Source: Sordaria brevicollis
Lineage: Eukaryota > Ascomycota > Sordariomycetes > Sordariales > Sordariaceae
DNA length: 64,000 bases
Reading direction: 5' to 3'
Assembly: GCA_033439795.1 (NCBI GenBank)
Contig: JAUTDP010000002.1
Coordinates: 1,116,001-1,180,000, forward strand
Positions 1 to 12,300 of this stretch are shown in pieces (positions within the stretch are counted from its first letter, which is position 1; every line of letters begins with the position of its first letter). Position numbers and translations under genes: made by a program. The notes under the pieces are model-generated. The model was not told the origin of the DNA, did not search any database, and was given only the letters and a program-made list of their open reading frames with translations.

Positions 1-3000
1 ACCGCAATATAAAAATTAAATTTAGCGAGGCTATTAATAAATTTAATTATAATAACCCCTCCTATATTAATTTAATCCCGAATCGTATTAAATTATTCGT
101 TTTTTATTATTATAATTATAAAATAGGCCTTAATAAATCTATCGGAAGAGCTTTAAGATATATAAATTTCCTATATCGCGCTTGATTTATTATAAATAAG
201 GCTAACCGTAATAAAAATATTATTATACGCAACGCTTTTCCTGATATAGAATTATTCAATACTATTAAGAATATATAATACGAGATTTAAAATATATAAA
301 AAGATTTTAATTTAATTATTAAAAATTAATAATATAATATTATAAATTTCAAAGATAAAATTACCGCCCTACGTTATAATATAACCCCTTAGCGTTAACC
401 TTTCTTATCCCGCGCCAATATTTTACGTAAATTCTTATTAAATATAATTAATACCCGCGAATTAAATATATTATTATTAACCTTAGAGCGTAATCCTATT
501 ATATTATATTATTTTACTACCGCTAATTTACGTTAAATTAATCGTTATTCTCCCCTATTGCAATATTAGCGTACTAACGAATTTCCTCTCTTAATTCGCA
601 AATGTATTTATTATAATATTCTTTTAATTTTTAAAAATAAGAATATCGATTATAAGGATAAGGATAACGAATTTCGCTATTATTAATTAATATATTAAAT
701 TAAAGGATATTAGGATAAATTATTGGTTAAATATATTGGGAAGCTTAATTAGGATAATTAATACTATAAGGGATTCGATTATAACGGGACGCATTTAGTA
801 TAGGAATTTAGTCATTAAAATATATAAATAATTGTTATTAAATAGTAAACCTATATTTTTTTTAAAGAAGGGGAGATATTAAGAAATATTCCTATCGATA
901 ATAAAAAAGTCTCCTCGTTACTTGAATTAATATAATTCGTTTCGAATTATAATTATTTATACTATAACCCGTTCATCCGGGCAAGTTATATTTATAAAAA
1001 GGGCTTATTTAGACCGTTATTATTAAAATTATTTAAATTATTAATTAATTACTTATTTATTATTATTATATCTTACATATATTATCCTTAAACGTGTATA
1101 TAAGGCTCCTATAAAGTCCTAACCTTGAATATCTTTATTGCTTCTTTTATTATTCTTAATTGTTCATCGTTACGTACTGCTGCCCGTCTTAGTAGTTTAG
1201 TGTTCATTTTATTCTATTCTTTGTTTATTCTATTACTACTTGTGAGGACACTCTTCGCGTAATAATACCCGAATTTTGAGAATTTATAAATACGTTTATT
1301 AGGCTTTTAACCGTTAATTTCGGTTTAATAAAAAATTTATTAATTTATTTATAAATATACTTTTTATTTTTATTTTTAAATTCTCTCTCACAAATAATAA
1401 TAATATAAATAGTAAAGGGGGCGTTGGGGAGATCAATATTTTCATTATCCTTTACCGTTGCCGGTTTTAATATAATATTTTTTTTAGAGTTTTTCTAGTA
1501 CGTAAAAGAGCGTAGCCTTTTAGCGTACGTTATAGTGGCCTTCGTAATGGCTTTTTTGAGAAGGGGGTATATTTTTTTTTAAAGGTATAATATTCGTATT
1601 TTTTATATAAAGTATAGAAAATTAGCGATTTATTTTCGTTAAACGGGGAATTTGCTTTTTTAAAGCGGTTTTTATTATATTTATTTTTATTATAATATTT
1701 ATATATATTAGCGTTATAATAGAATTTCTTTAAGTATTTTACGCTTTAATAAGTGAAATATTATTAAATATTGGTTAAAGAAATAAATAATTCGTAAATA
1801 TACGTATTACCCTTTTAGAGGAGAAATTTTTTATAGAGAGTTTTAATTGCTTTTATAATTATAATTTTCATTATAAGGAGTTTTCTATTTTCGTTAGTTT
1901 TTTTTTTCTACGGGCGTATTTTAATAATAAAGGCGTTCGGGTTCGTTTATTATATTTTATAGGTAATATCCTTTATTTTTATATATTCGGCGATATTTAT
2001 TTAGGGGAACCCTTTAGCGATTAATATAATAATATTTAAAAATAGGAACGCTTTTTCGATAAAGACCTTTTTAATTTGAAATTTAATATTATTAATATTA
2101 TTTGCGTATAATATTATTAAATATAATTTTATAATTTTTAATTGTAACTAATTTTATAGCGGTTTATATAATATTAAAGGTATTAGTTTTTAAATTTTAA
2201 AATATTTTTTCGATTTGAATTTTAATTTTTTTATTCGTTCGTTTTAAATATTAAATATTAATTATAATATTTCGAATAAGGAGGGTACGGTTATAATTAA
2301 TAGGGAATATTTTCGGGGGGGGGGGGTAATAATTATAATATATTAGGGGATAGATTTAATTTTAGGAAAAATATTTTTTTTAATTGTAATTTATATTTTC
2401 GGCGCTTTTTTAACGTTCTTTTATAATTTTCATAAAATTATTTTCTTTAAGTCGTCGAAATCCTTCTTAATAATAATTTAATCGTTATTAATTTTATTAA
2501 CTTCGGGGTATATTATTTTTTTTTTTTTTATAAGGATTTTTATATATTCGTTAAATAATTTATAAATTTAATTATACTCTTTAAGCGAAATAGCGTCATA
2601 ATTCGAAGATTTATTAACTTTGGCGATAAATTCTTTTATAATTTCGTCGTCCTTTTACGTTTTTTCCGAAGTCTTCGCGGCGCGCGCTACGTTAGGGTCG
2701 TTGAATATTAAGAATCCTACGAACGGGTTATAAATACTATTTTCGAATTTACGGTCGCCGTTATTAATTATTATTAATAATAACGATATATCGTCGTTGT
2801 TGCGATCGTCGCGGAATATTGTGAGGGACGTAAAAGACCCTTTTGAGTCGATTTCCGTTGTCGGTTTTCGTTTTGGAGCGCTCTTCGATTAGAAATCGGC
2901 GTTTCCGATTCCAAAGCAGTTTTTTTATTTACTTAGTTATTTATTTATTTATTTATTTATTTATTAATTTATTTATTAATTTATTTATTATTCTTTTTTC

Positions 3001-3150
3001 ATTTATATCATTCATTCGTTTTTTATTTCTTATTTATTTATTAACTATTATTTATTTATTAATTCATATTTATTTATTTATTATCACTTATTTATTTATT
3101 ATTTTTTTCTTTATTTACTATTATTCATTTATTATTTTTTAATTTACTAG
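1..3150. repeat. RIP-degraded AT-rich repeat, family not assigned
   Basis: The stretch is extremely AT-rich, with stops in every frame and runs of TTA/TAA/TAT, the pattern left by repeat-induced point mutation (C to T in a CpA context on both strands). On the minus strand between about 2880 and 2600 a partly open frame survives that could be a gag-like or accessory ORF. On the plus strand the first 900 bases give protein-like fragments. I could not match either to a known transposon family. A G tract occurs near 2317-2326. No functional gene is visible. Confidence 0.75.
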
Positions 3151-3165
3151 TTAAATATTATTAAA
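2930..3165. repeat. TTTA-type simple repeat
   Basis: Imperfect tandem TTTA/TTTATTA units run for more than 200 bases. They produce a spurious hydrophobic open frame (2843-3142, rich in YLFI/NLFI), which is an artefact of the repeat and not a gene. Confidence 0.8.
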
Positions 3166-3187
3166 AATATTTTATTTTTACTCCGGC

Positions 3188-3265
3188 CGGGAATCGAACC
3201 GACCGCTAAAGGGTATATATTATAACCGTATATTTGCTAGGTTAGTTACGACGTTTTATTTAGAA
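3188..3265 (-). other. tRNA-like sequence with perfect box B (pseudo-tRNA or SINE head)
   Basis: On the minus strand the sequence GGTTCGATTCC (plus-strand complement near 3192-3202) matches the RNA polymerase III B-box consensus. About 45 nt upstream lies a TAACTAACCTAGCA stretch resembling an A box, and a GGTTATAATATATACC segment sits where an anticodon arm would be. The T stem does not pair cleanly and the 5' acceptor strand is not convincing, so this looks like a mutated tRNA or a tRNA-derived SINE head rather than a working tRNA gene. A covariance-model scan would decide. Confidence 0.4.
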
Positions 3266-3299
3266 AATAAAATTATTTTTTTTATTATATACCTATCCG

Positions 3300-3665
3300 T
3301 CGGATTTCTTTAAAGCCGTTTTTCTCGGCTGGCAAGCTAGCTACGGTCACGTCAGTGGTACCATTGTACTCGTCTTAGCTTACTCATCATTTTGGTACCC
3401 ACTTTGTCTTGATAGGACCCACTTTCAAATGCCAAGCCCTAAGCGAGCTTGGCGGATAGGGATAGGGAGCCTTATTCAGCCAATTCCAACTCGAGAATTT
3501 TTTTCAACCAATTGCAGGTCGCGAAATCGCGGGTAAACCTCGTAGCTATTTACAGGGATTATTGACAGGGGGGTCACCGTATTATAGAAGAAGCTACGCT
3601 CAACGCTTTGCTCCGTGTTTTTTCAACACTTCTCAAAATGTTGAAGCTCCGCTTCAAATTACGGA
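3300..3665. other. Short GC-balanced island inside the RIPed block
   Basis: About 360 bases have normal base composition, between the AT-rich tract that ends near 3300 and the one that resumes near 3665. No open reading frame of note is present. It may be a short unique spacer or a transposon end too short to have been mutated. Confidence 0.5.
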
Positions 3666-4199
3666 TTCTACCCAAAATTATTATATTTTTTTATAATTTA
3701 ATAAAATTAATATATTTATTAATAATATCCGTTTTACTTTAACGGAAGCGCGATTTTTTTATCGAAAAGATTATTTTCGATTATTTAAATATTTGATTAA
3801 TATATAACGTTTAATTAATTTCCGTATCTATTCTACTATCCGTTAATAATAATACCTATTATATTTTATAACGTAATTATTAAATACTTTCAATATTTAT
3901 ATTTATATTTATATTTAAAGTTTAATATATTTACTTTATAAAAAATTTTTAATTAAATTTTAAATAAAGTATATTAATATAATTTCCGGCTACGCCCTAT
4001 AAAATTATTTATTACGCGCCGGTATTTACGTTACGATTTTATATATTTATTAGAAAAAATTATTATTATATTATATATTTTTTATCCTTTATTTTAAAAC
4101 CTATTATTTACTACGCCGTTACTTCCTACTTTTATTACCTCTCTTTTTAATATTATTACGAACCCTATTCTACTTTTACTTTTAAATTTTATTAATATT

Positions 4200-7100
4200 T
4201 AGGGTTTTATTATTAAATTACCTATGCCCCCGGCTTTTATTACTCCTCCAGCTCCTATTATTCCCCCGGCTCCTATTTCTTTTTTATATCCGAATATTTA
4301 ATTCCGCCGTTTATTTAAATTAAAAAAATAATTAATAAATCTTTTAAAAAATTCTTCGACGTCCCGCTCTTCGAAAATAGTAATTATAATTATATAGCGT
4401 AATATAAATCCTTTTCGGCCTTTATTACATCGCGTTCGAATTTCGATATTTATAACGACTTTACGCCCTTTAAATTTCGTAATAACGCCTTTAATTAAAA
4501 GAATAAAGAAAAATATAACGCTTAATAAATTAAATAGTATTAATAACTATATACTTTCGCTCTAAAGTTCGCCCCTATTATTTATAACGATTTTAAGAAT
4601 ATTAATTATAAAACCGTTTATATAGCTTTCGGTTAAATTTAAAATAAATATTATTTACGTAATATAAAGGGCTATTATAATACCTTCGTACGCTTTTATA
4701 AATTCTTTTTAATTAATTATAGCGGTATTATTACGGATTTCGCGAACGAAATTTAAATTATTTAAAAGGAATTAACCGAAATAAATTTAAAATATATTAA
4801 ATTTTAAATCCTTTAATTAATTAACTACTTCCTTTTCGGGTTAAATTTAAAATATAATACTTTTATATTTTAATTTATTTAAAATTATTTTATTTTACCG
4901 GAATAAAATAATTTAAACGTTATAATTCGTTATATTATTATATTCGATTAAATTAAATATATTATTAAAATTATAAAGGTATTAATTAATTAACGTTAAA
5001 ATTAGGATAAAAAAAAAGAAATCTAATTCGATTTAGAAATTGCTTTAATCGCCTTTTTTTTTTAAAACCCTTTTTTATTTAAGCCTAAAAATATTAATAA
5101 ATATATTTACAATTCGGGTTTTATAAATAAAAGATAAAAATTATATTTCTTTTATAAAATACCTAATTATAGCGACGAATATTATAGCGTTTAATACCCC
5201 AAAAAGTATATTAATAAAAATTAAAGCGATGTTTTTAAAACTATTTCGTTAAATACCCAACTTTTTACCGCTATATTAATCGTAATCGGTTTAAATAAAA
5301 TATTCGATAATAAAGAGCTTTTAGAAAATTTTCGCCTTAATAAGCGTTTACGTACCGATTAAGGTATACCCGGCCTATAATCCCCTTTTTTGAATATTAT
5401 AAATTTAATAATACCCGGTATCGTTACCGATTTATATTCCTTTTCTACCCCTATATTATTTTTAATTTCTTTTATTTTTTTAAAGGGAGTACCGTTTAAT
5501 TATATTTCCCGATAGAATATTTAAATATTACCCTATAATATTCCGCTAATTATTTTTAATTTTATTCTATTTACTTTTATAATATTTAAAGTTACGTTTT
5601 GACGAAGGGGAATTCCGGCCGAAACTTTCGCCAACCCTTTATTTTTTTTTAATTTTATTTTATTCGCTGTTATTTTAATTGTACTTTTAATATTAAATTT
5701 TTAAAATATTACCTTGATTTTTATTAATGCAATTTTAATTATTAATTAATTTCTAAACGTATTACCCCCTTTCAATTCTAAATTCACTAATAAAATCGTC
5801 GCTTTATTTATATTTAAAGCCCGTTGCAATTTTCTATATAATTTCTAACATATTATTATTATCGATTTAGGCGTTACTAATTATATATTTTGCGATAAAA
5901 TCAATTTTCGGAATTTACGTCCTTATATTAACTTTTTAATTATAAAGATAAATAATATAGAAATTATTTTAAAAAAAACCGGTACTTACGTACTTTGAAT
6001 CACTATAAGCAAAGACGCTTTATTTATTTTCTTCGAAAAAGCTTATTATTTATTAAAAATATTTTATAATCTTTTTTCTATTTTATAATTAAATCGTAAA
6101 AGTTTCGTCGTAATATTCGGAAATATTATTATTTTTCAAATATATAATTATAAAATCCGTTTTAAAAGCTTCGAAATTAATAGTATTTATATTTTAAATT
6201 AATTAATTTCTAAATTTAACCCCTAATTATACTTTACCCTTACTATTTACGCCGTAGAATATAAACGATTTGAAATTTAATATAAATGGTTAATTTATTT
6301 TAATAAATTAAATATTATTACGCTTTAATTTATAATTATTAATATTCACCCTATCTTTAATTCTTATTTCTATAATAAATATATTTTAAGGCAATTTAAA
6401 TAAATTCCTTATAAAATAATAATATATAAAAGGAATCGGCCTTTCGAATATATTTATATTAATATATATAGTCTATTATCACAGGGACAGTCAATGCAAG
6501 GGTAGGTGGTAAATGTAGATATGTGTAATTGCACAGAGGAAGAAAGAGGAAAAGGAAGAAAGTGTGCGTGGGAGGCCCGCCCTTTATAGGGCGCGACGGG
6601 AACGCGCTGGTCACGCGCGGTCAGGTGACCCTGACTGTGTAGGCGGTGAGCAGTGACGCAATGTCCCGTACGGGCGGGACCATCCCGAATACAGTGGTAC
6701 GTCTTAGGAAGCGACCACTGTACGAGCACAAGCACGTGATGGCAATATGCTAATCACGTGCAGTCACGGCTAGGCCTGTGACATCTATTCCGCTTTAAAG
6801 GTTTAAAGGAATAAAAGTATTAAATTATAATTATAAATAATTTTATTTAATTTGTATAATATTACGCTATTAAAACGAAGGATAAATTTTTAAATATTAA
6901 CGAATAATAATATTATAAAATTAATAGGTTTAAACGCCCTATATAATATATATATTTAAATTGGGTTAGCGAAAATACTAACGGGAGATTTTAATACTAA
7001 TATTAAAACCGCTTTATAATATTCAATTATTTTATAATTAATTAATATTAATAAAACGGTATTACGGAACGTTTTAATAGGGTTTTATAGGAACGTATTA

Positions 7101-9770
7101 TTACTATTCTTTTCGCCGGAAACTTTTACCGTCGCTTTTAACTAATCCTATTCTAAACGGTCGTATATTTTAAAAATAAGTCTTCTAATTGAATAATAAA
7201 TAAAACTCTATTCGAAATATAATTCGGCTTTAAGCTTAATTTTTCTTACTTTAGGGTTATTAACGCCCCCTATTATTATAAATTTATTAATATAAACTTT
7301 CTAGGAATGTTAACCTCCGTAACCGGCCGAAGTAAATTATTAAATTATAAAAGATTAATTAATTATATCGTCTTTATAAATAATAATAAGGTTATTAATA
7401 TTAATAATATAATTATTAATAAAACGTACGTATATATTTTTATTAATTTAATTATTATTAATAATGAAAATTTATTAAAATTATTACCTTCCCCTTCTAC
7501 GCCCGTACCGGCGCTTAATTATTTTAATACCTCTATTATAATTTTTAATACTAATAACCCTTTAATTCCTACGTTTCCCCCTCTTTTTATAACCCCCTCT
7601 TTTAAATTAAATATATTTAATATTAAAGAGGAAAAGTATTTAAATTCCCTGTATATCCCTCCTACTACTTCCTCCCTACCTTTTTAATTAAAGGGAATTC
7701 CTTTAAATTTTAAATCTAATTCGAATATAAATTATAAGGGAATTTTAATACCGTAATCGGGAAGAAATTTTAATTCAATTACGCCGCTTTTATATTAACC
7801 TACATTCTCCGGTTTACCCTCTTTATTATTCTTTAACGTTTAATCCTTTTAACCCTCTTTTTTAAAGGATTTACTATAATACCCCGCTTCGATAATACCG
7901 TTTAAATTTTTACTTATATTTAATATTATTTATATTAACGGTAATTTAAACCTTTTCGACCCTAATTACCTATATTCCGTTATAAATCGCTACCTTAAAT
8001 TCTATCCCCTAAATCTTATTATTCTCGATAAATAATAATTATTATTAATAATTATAAACGAATAAAAACCCGATTTATAAATTTTTATTACCCTTATTAT
8101 CCCGTTTATTATAAAATTCTAAATACTCCGAAAGGTTAAATAATATCCTAATTAACTATAATAATTCGAAATTATATAAACCGAATATAATTCCCTTATC
8201 GAAAATAAAATTTAAATATTTATTCTACTTAATATCGGCTAATAATTTCTAATTAAAAAATAAGTTTATAAATTTAAAACTAATTTTATTAGTAAAATCC
8301 TTCGCTATAAGGTTCGTTAAATGATCCGTAATTTCGAATAACGGGAAGGGATTAATTATAATAAAATATTCACTTCGGTTATAAAGTTTATAAATTATAA
8401 ATTTATCTTCGTATTTACTATTACCTTCGATTTAGAATTAAAATAAATAAACGTTTAGACCGCTTTTCTTTATAGTTTTATTAAAAAAGAAATTTATATA
8501 ATATAATTACCTAATATCGTTATAAATAACTTAAAAAGGCTTTATAAATTTAACCGCGCCCTTTACGGATTAAAATAGAATCCTTAGGTATAATATAATA
8601 CTTTAACCGCTTTTTTTACCAATTTCGGTTTTAAATTACTCTTATCTAATATTATTATTTTTAATAAAAGAATAATTTTCATCGCTATTTATATCGATAA
8701 TTTACTTATTATAGGCCCTTCTAAATTTAAAATCTAGGCCTTAAAAAGTGCCCTTAATTAACGTTTTAAAATAACCGATATAAATTTATATTTATATTAT
8801 TTAAATATATTAATTACCCGTAATAAATTAAATTATATTATCCGATTCAATTAAAAAGCCTATATTAAAAAAATATTTGAAAATTTCGGTATATTTAACG
8901 GCAAATTAATATTAATATTTATAAAAATAAATAAAGTATTTAAACCTCTTAAAGATTTTTAAACCTCCGATAATAATAAATATTAATACGTTTACGCTAT
9001 TAGTTCGCTTATATATATTATATTTAATATATAATTAAATATCGCCTTCGTAATATCCTTCTATAGCCGTTACCTTATTAAATATATTAAAGCGTATATT
9101 ATAATTATAAAACGCATTTTTTAATACCTTTAATATACCCTAAATTATTATTTTATTTATATATTTAATTCTATTTTTAATTTTAAATATACCCTGTTAA
9201 ATTATTTTAATTTTAATTAAGGCGGATATAATATTATTAATTAGTCTATTAGAGGATATATTTTTTAAATTAGTAACGCTTTTATTAATTAATCTTTTAA
9301 ACGCTGATAAACTATTACCTTATTTTCTTACGAAGTAAAAATTATAATATAAATTCAAATATTTAAAGAAATTATATAATTTAAATAATCATTAATCGAT
9401 TTTACTTACGTATTTATTTAGGCTACCCTTATTTATCATAATAATTAAAACGCTATATAATTCACAAATAACCCTTAATATTATTTTAAAATAAAATATA
9501 TTAAAATTTAATATATATAATATTATAAAATATAAGGCCGTAGCGAAATTACTTTTAAATATATCCTTATAACCGAATAAGTAACCAATATTTTTACGAA
9601 AGCCCTACTTAAAGACGTCTTTTAACGCTATTACGGGTCCCTTAAAGTATTCCCTGCTATATTGCTTATTATAATTTAATACTTTATACCGCTTTATTAT
9701 TATATTAATTCGTTTAATTAATTATTACCCTATTAATATTTACCCCTTTTATTTTTCATTTTTCGGTTTA
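4200..9770 (+). mobile_element. Ty1/copia retrotransposon relic (RIP-mutated)
   Basis: Despite many stops, plus-strand translation keeps the order of copia pol. A protease-like segment around 5855-5985 reads I-D-L-G-V-T where D-S-G-A is expected. An integrase core around 6800-7300 keeps ERFNRVL and AVYxKN-like blocks (the latter as VVYFKN). Reverse transcriptase at about 8540-8720 keeps RALYGLK and IYIDNLLIIGP (the YVDD box). An RT tail and RNase H connection follow to about 9650, with KAYI, SRYLIKYIKA and GYIF blocks. The order protease, integrase, RT, RNase H is diagnostic of Ty1/copia. The remnant is non-functional. LTRs were not delimited. A 307-bp insertion splits the integrase region. 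Confidence 0.85.
6477..6783 (-). mobile_element. 307-bp solo-LTR-like insertion with 5-bp target duplication
   Basis: A GC-balanced island sits inside the RIPed copia integrase. It is flanked on both sides by TCTAT (6472-6476 and 6784-6788), a 5-bp target duplication typical of LTR-element integration. On the minus strand it starts TGTCACAGG and ends CCTGTGATA, so the ends are inverted (TGTCACAGG versus TATCACAGG) with a single difference that would be a C-to-T change of the terminal CA. It carries no coding sequence. A GCACGTGAT/ATCACGTGC inverted repeat lies at 6732-6740 and 6753-6761. It is most simply a solo LTR; a non-autonomous TIR element is the alternative. Confidence 0.8.
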
Positions 9771-9779
9771 TTCTATATT

Positions 9780-10440
9780 TAGTCGATCCCTATATAATTT
9801 TACCACCCTTTGGTCTATCGAAAATACGATTTAATAATTAGAGCCGTAACTTTTTAACTCTACGAAATTCGCTATTATACGGAATTTTAAAAATCAATTT
9901 ACGGTATATTCTATTATTTCGCGGGAATTTTAAAAATCGATTTACGGCTATTTTTTAACCTTCCCGTGGCCTTATAATTATATCTTTATTATTATCGTAT
10001 TCGTTTCGACGAAACGAATCGATTAGTACTATTTACGGGGTTTCCCGATTATTATATTAAAAATTCTTAACCTGTTTTTTTTTTTACCCTTGGGATTATT
10101 TTTTTTTTTAAGAACCTTTCCTCTCAAATTATTTTTCTCCTTTCTCTAACCTATATATCCCCTCTAATAGTAATTTTTTTTTCCTACTAGGTTTTATTAA
10201 TATTAATTATAATGGGCAAAGAAGAAAGCCACTTATAAATAATTTCACTTTTACCGCTTTTAGTAATTGCTCTTTTTATTTCTTCTTCGTTTACCCATTT
10301 ATTATTATATAAAGTAATTTATATTTGGATCGAGGCGGAGTATTAAAACCATTTATATATTTTGGTATAGTAAATATAATCTATATATAGTTTCCTTTAT
10401 ATATATAGTTAGATTTCGTCTCCCTCCTCTTTTACTCTTT
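9780..10440. other. AT-rich edge of RIPed block 1
   Basis: Non-coding AT-rich sequence lies between the copia relic and the HET gene. It contains an imperfect inverted pair, ATGGGCAAAGAAGAAA near 10212 and TTTCTTCTTCGTTTACCCAT near 10279-10298, which may be a small degraded element. Nothing else is recognised. Confidence 0.5.
9881..9947. repeat. Two 24-nt direct repeats 43 nt apart
   Basis: GGAATTTTAAAAATC..ATTTACGG occurs at 9881-9904 and again at 9924-9947, with one A/G difference. It lies downstream of the copia RNase H relic and may be part of the LTR or untranslated end of that element. Confidence 0.5.
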
Positions 10441-10461
10441 CTCTCTTCAATCAATTAAACT

Positions 10462-12300
10462 TCACCACCACATTCTCGCCTCCCTCACGTAATGCTCATC
10501 CGTATAGTTCAACAGACATGTCAACTCCTTCCTAGCATATGCAAAAATTGCAAGGTATAATGACTTGTCATCTGGTTGGTTGGGAGTCCAGATGCGTCCG
10601 AGTCTTATAGGACACCGATGCCGTAGAAACGGCTCTATCGAACGCATATAAGATTTGTGCGAGACGCTGTGGCAATGCGAGAGCTGGCTTGTTAGAGAAC
10701 GCGAGCTCCTGGATCCTGTATATTCGAGAGCTTCCTGTATATTTGTTGCCAAAGCTGTGTATCCAAGGTTTTGAAAAGCCTCGACTATCTCTTTCCAACT
10801 TGGCCGCTCAGACAAGAGCTCGAGCTTGAATTCCCCGCCTAATCGCCAGAGATGGCCTCGCGTCCGTAAACCCTGGGTAGTGAGCACGACGTCAGACAAC
10901 CGACAGTCACGGGACCACCAAGGAACGCTTTTCCTATTGTCGAGAAATTGAGTTGCAATATATCGTGAAACGCTTGTGTTCGACGCCTTTTGGGTAGTTC
11001 GCTCTCTTTGGTTGTCCAAAACCTCGCCATTTAAGAGAAACAGGGCCAGTGTGGATACACTTATGCTGTGGCCTTGCCGCAAAAGCTCCAAAGGTTCAAG
11101 GCGACTGGAGAAGCGACAGCAGTTACTGATAATAGCAAGCCTGTCCCATAGCTTCGCTATTCCTTTCTTCTCCACGATTTCAGGCATCAATCTTATCGTT
11201 GCGTCAGACTCAGCGCTACCTGCAATGGCTTCCTTGATGCGATGTATCATCCCAAGCAAGTGCTTCTCATCGTCTCTTAGGGTGTCCAGGTCGCCTTCGG
11301 CCAGTTTATTGAGCTCTTGTAGCACTTTCTCACAGAGCACGTACGTCGGAGTGCTGAAAGTGTTCGACGGTATGGCCAACTGGTCTTTTATGTACCCACA
11401 GGTCCGAGTCCAGGTTGGTATACTATCCTCGAGACTGGGTGCATATCTGAAAAGTAGGTATGAACGAGAAAGTATTCTTTCCTGGAACGTCCATGCTCTT
11501 GTCCACCACGGGTCGCTAATGATGTCGTGCGCAAGCTTTATGGCAAGTATAGCCTTAGTCGGGATACGGTAGCTAGGATTGCCATCGGTTGGATGATCTG
11601 GTTCCATTATAGATTCAAGTTCCCGCGGTTGGGCCATGTCAATTAGTAAGATGATATCGTCTTTGCTGTCGAAATAACATGAGACCGGGGCAAAAGAAAG
11701 ACTGCTTTGTGAATACACCACGTCCATAGCATGCACGGCGTCCCTTTTCTCGCGGCAGTCTTCGTGTATGCAATCTGCGCTTGTGCATGTGGTTGTTTGA
11801 GAGATACAGTGTTGATCGATCCACAATGGCGGTATGGGCCTTGTAGTACCCTCAACGGTACCCTTAGCGGCACTGATTATGCGATCCAGAACAGTGTTGC
11901 GGACTGGAGATACGTCAAACCCAATTTTTTGCCTGTGCTCTATCCAGTATCTTCCAGAAGTCAAGTCTTCGCCGTCTTGCGGCAGCCAGGTGTAGGAAAC
12001 AGTTATGTAAAAGTCCCGCAGAATATTGACGTGACGGCGCCGCATAAATCTGTACTCAACAGCCGGATCGTCTGCACTCCTCGGAGGTATGATTTCGCCC
12101 GTCGACGCGTTTCGAGGAGGGTTGTCATATGGGTAGTCAATAAGCTGGATGCATTCAAGTCGTTCAAGCAATCTTAACGACTTGCTCTGTGGTACAGCAC
12201 AGTCCTGGATGTCGATAAGCATGTCGACGATAGAACGGCCATGTTTCTGGGCAATCTGGGAGAGAGTCTGCTGCGAGTCGTCGGCGCTGTCGTCTTCCAT
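10462..12300 (-). CDS. HET-domain (heterokaryon incompatibility) protein
   Basis: A single-exon gene of 612 residues if translation starts at MEDDSADD (12300). An upstream in-frame start at 12453 would add a Ser-rich 51-residue stretch that looks non-coding. HET domain signatures appear in order: YITVSYTWLP (residues about 97-106), a conserved VRNTVLDRI helix near 130, PPLWIDQHCI near 155, then a RDAVHAMDVVYSQSSLSFAPVS block, and ARAWTFQERILS near 262. HET proteins act in non-self recognition and trigger a fungal cell-death response when incompatible alleles or partners meet. The cell location is unknown, with no signal peptide or TM segment. The C-terminal half is divergent. The stop lies only about 20 bases from the RIPed AT block. 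The HET domain is clear; the partner and specificity are unknown. Confidence 0.85.
   Translation of the reverse strand: MEDDSADDSQQTLSQIAQKHGRSIVDMLIDIQDCAVPQSKSLRLLERLECIQLIDYPYDNPPRNASTGEIIPPRSADDPAVEYRFMRRRHVNILRDFYITVSYTWLPQDGEDLTSGRYWIEHRQKIGFDVSPVRNTVLDRIISAAKGTVEGTTRPIPPLWIDQHCISQTTTCTSADCIHEDCREKRDAVHAMDVVYSQSSLSFAPVSCYFDSKDDIILLIDMAQPRELESIMEPDHPTDGNPSYRIPTKAILAIKLAHDIISDPWWTRAWTFQERILSRSYLLFRYAPSLEDSIPTWTRTCGYIKDQLAIPSNTFSTPTYVLCEKVLQELNKLAEGDLDTLRDDEKHLLGMIHRIKEAIAGSAESDATIRLMPEIVEKKGIAKLWDRLAIISNCCRFSSRLEPLELLRQGHSISVSTLALFLLNGEVLDNQRERTTQKASNTSVSRYIATQFLDNRKSVPWWSRDCRLSDVVLTTQGLRTRGHLWRLGGEFKLELLSERPSWKEIVEAFQNLGYTALATNIQEALEYTGSRSSRSLTSQLSHCHSVSHKSYMRSIEPFLRHRCPIRLGRIWTPNQPDDKSLYLAIFAYARKELTCLLNYTDEHYVREARMWW

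Noticed and set aside
2843..3142. 99-codon hydrophobic open frame
   Set aside because: It is the translation of a TTTA simple repeat.
6454..6735. 93-codon minus-strand frame
   Set aside because: Lies almost wholly inside the solo-LTR-like insertion and runs into RIPed sequence; no domain.
7307..7687. 126-codon Asn/Ile-rich open frame
   Set aside because: It is a stop-free stretch of the RIPed copia element between integrase and RT, not an independent gene.
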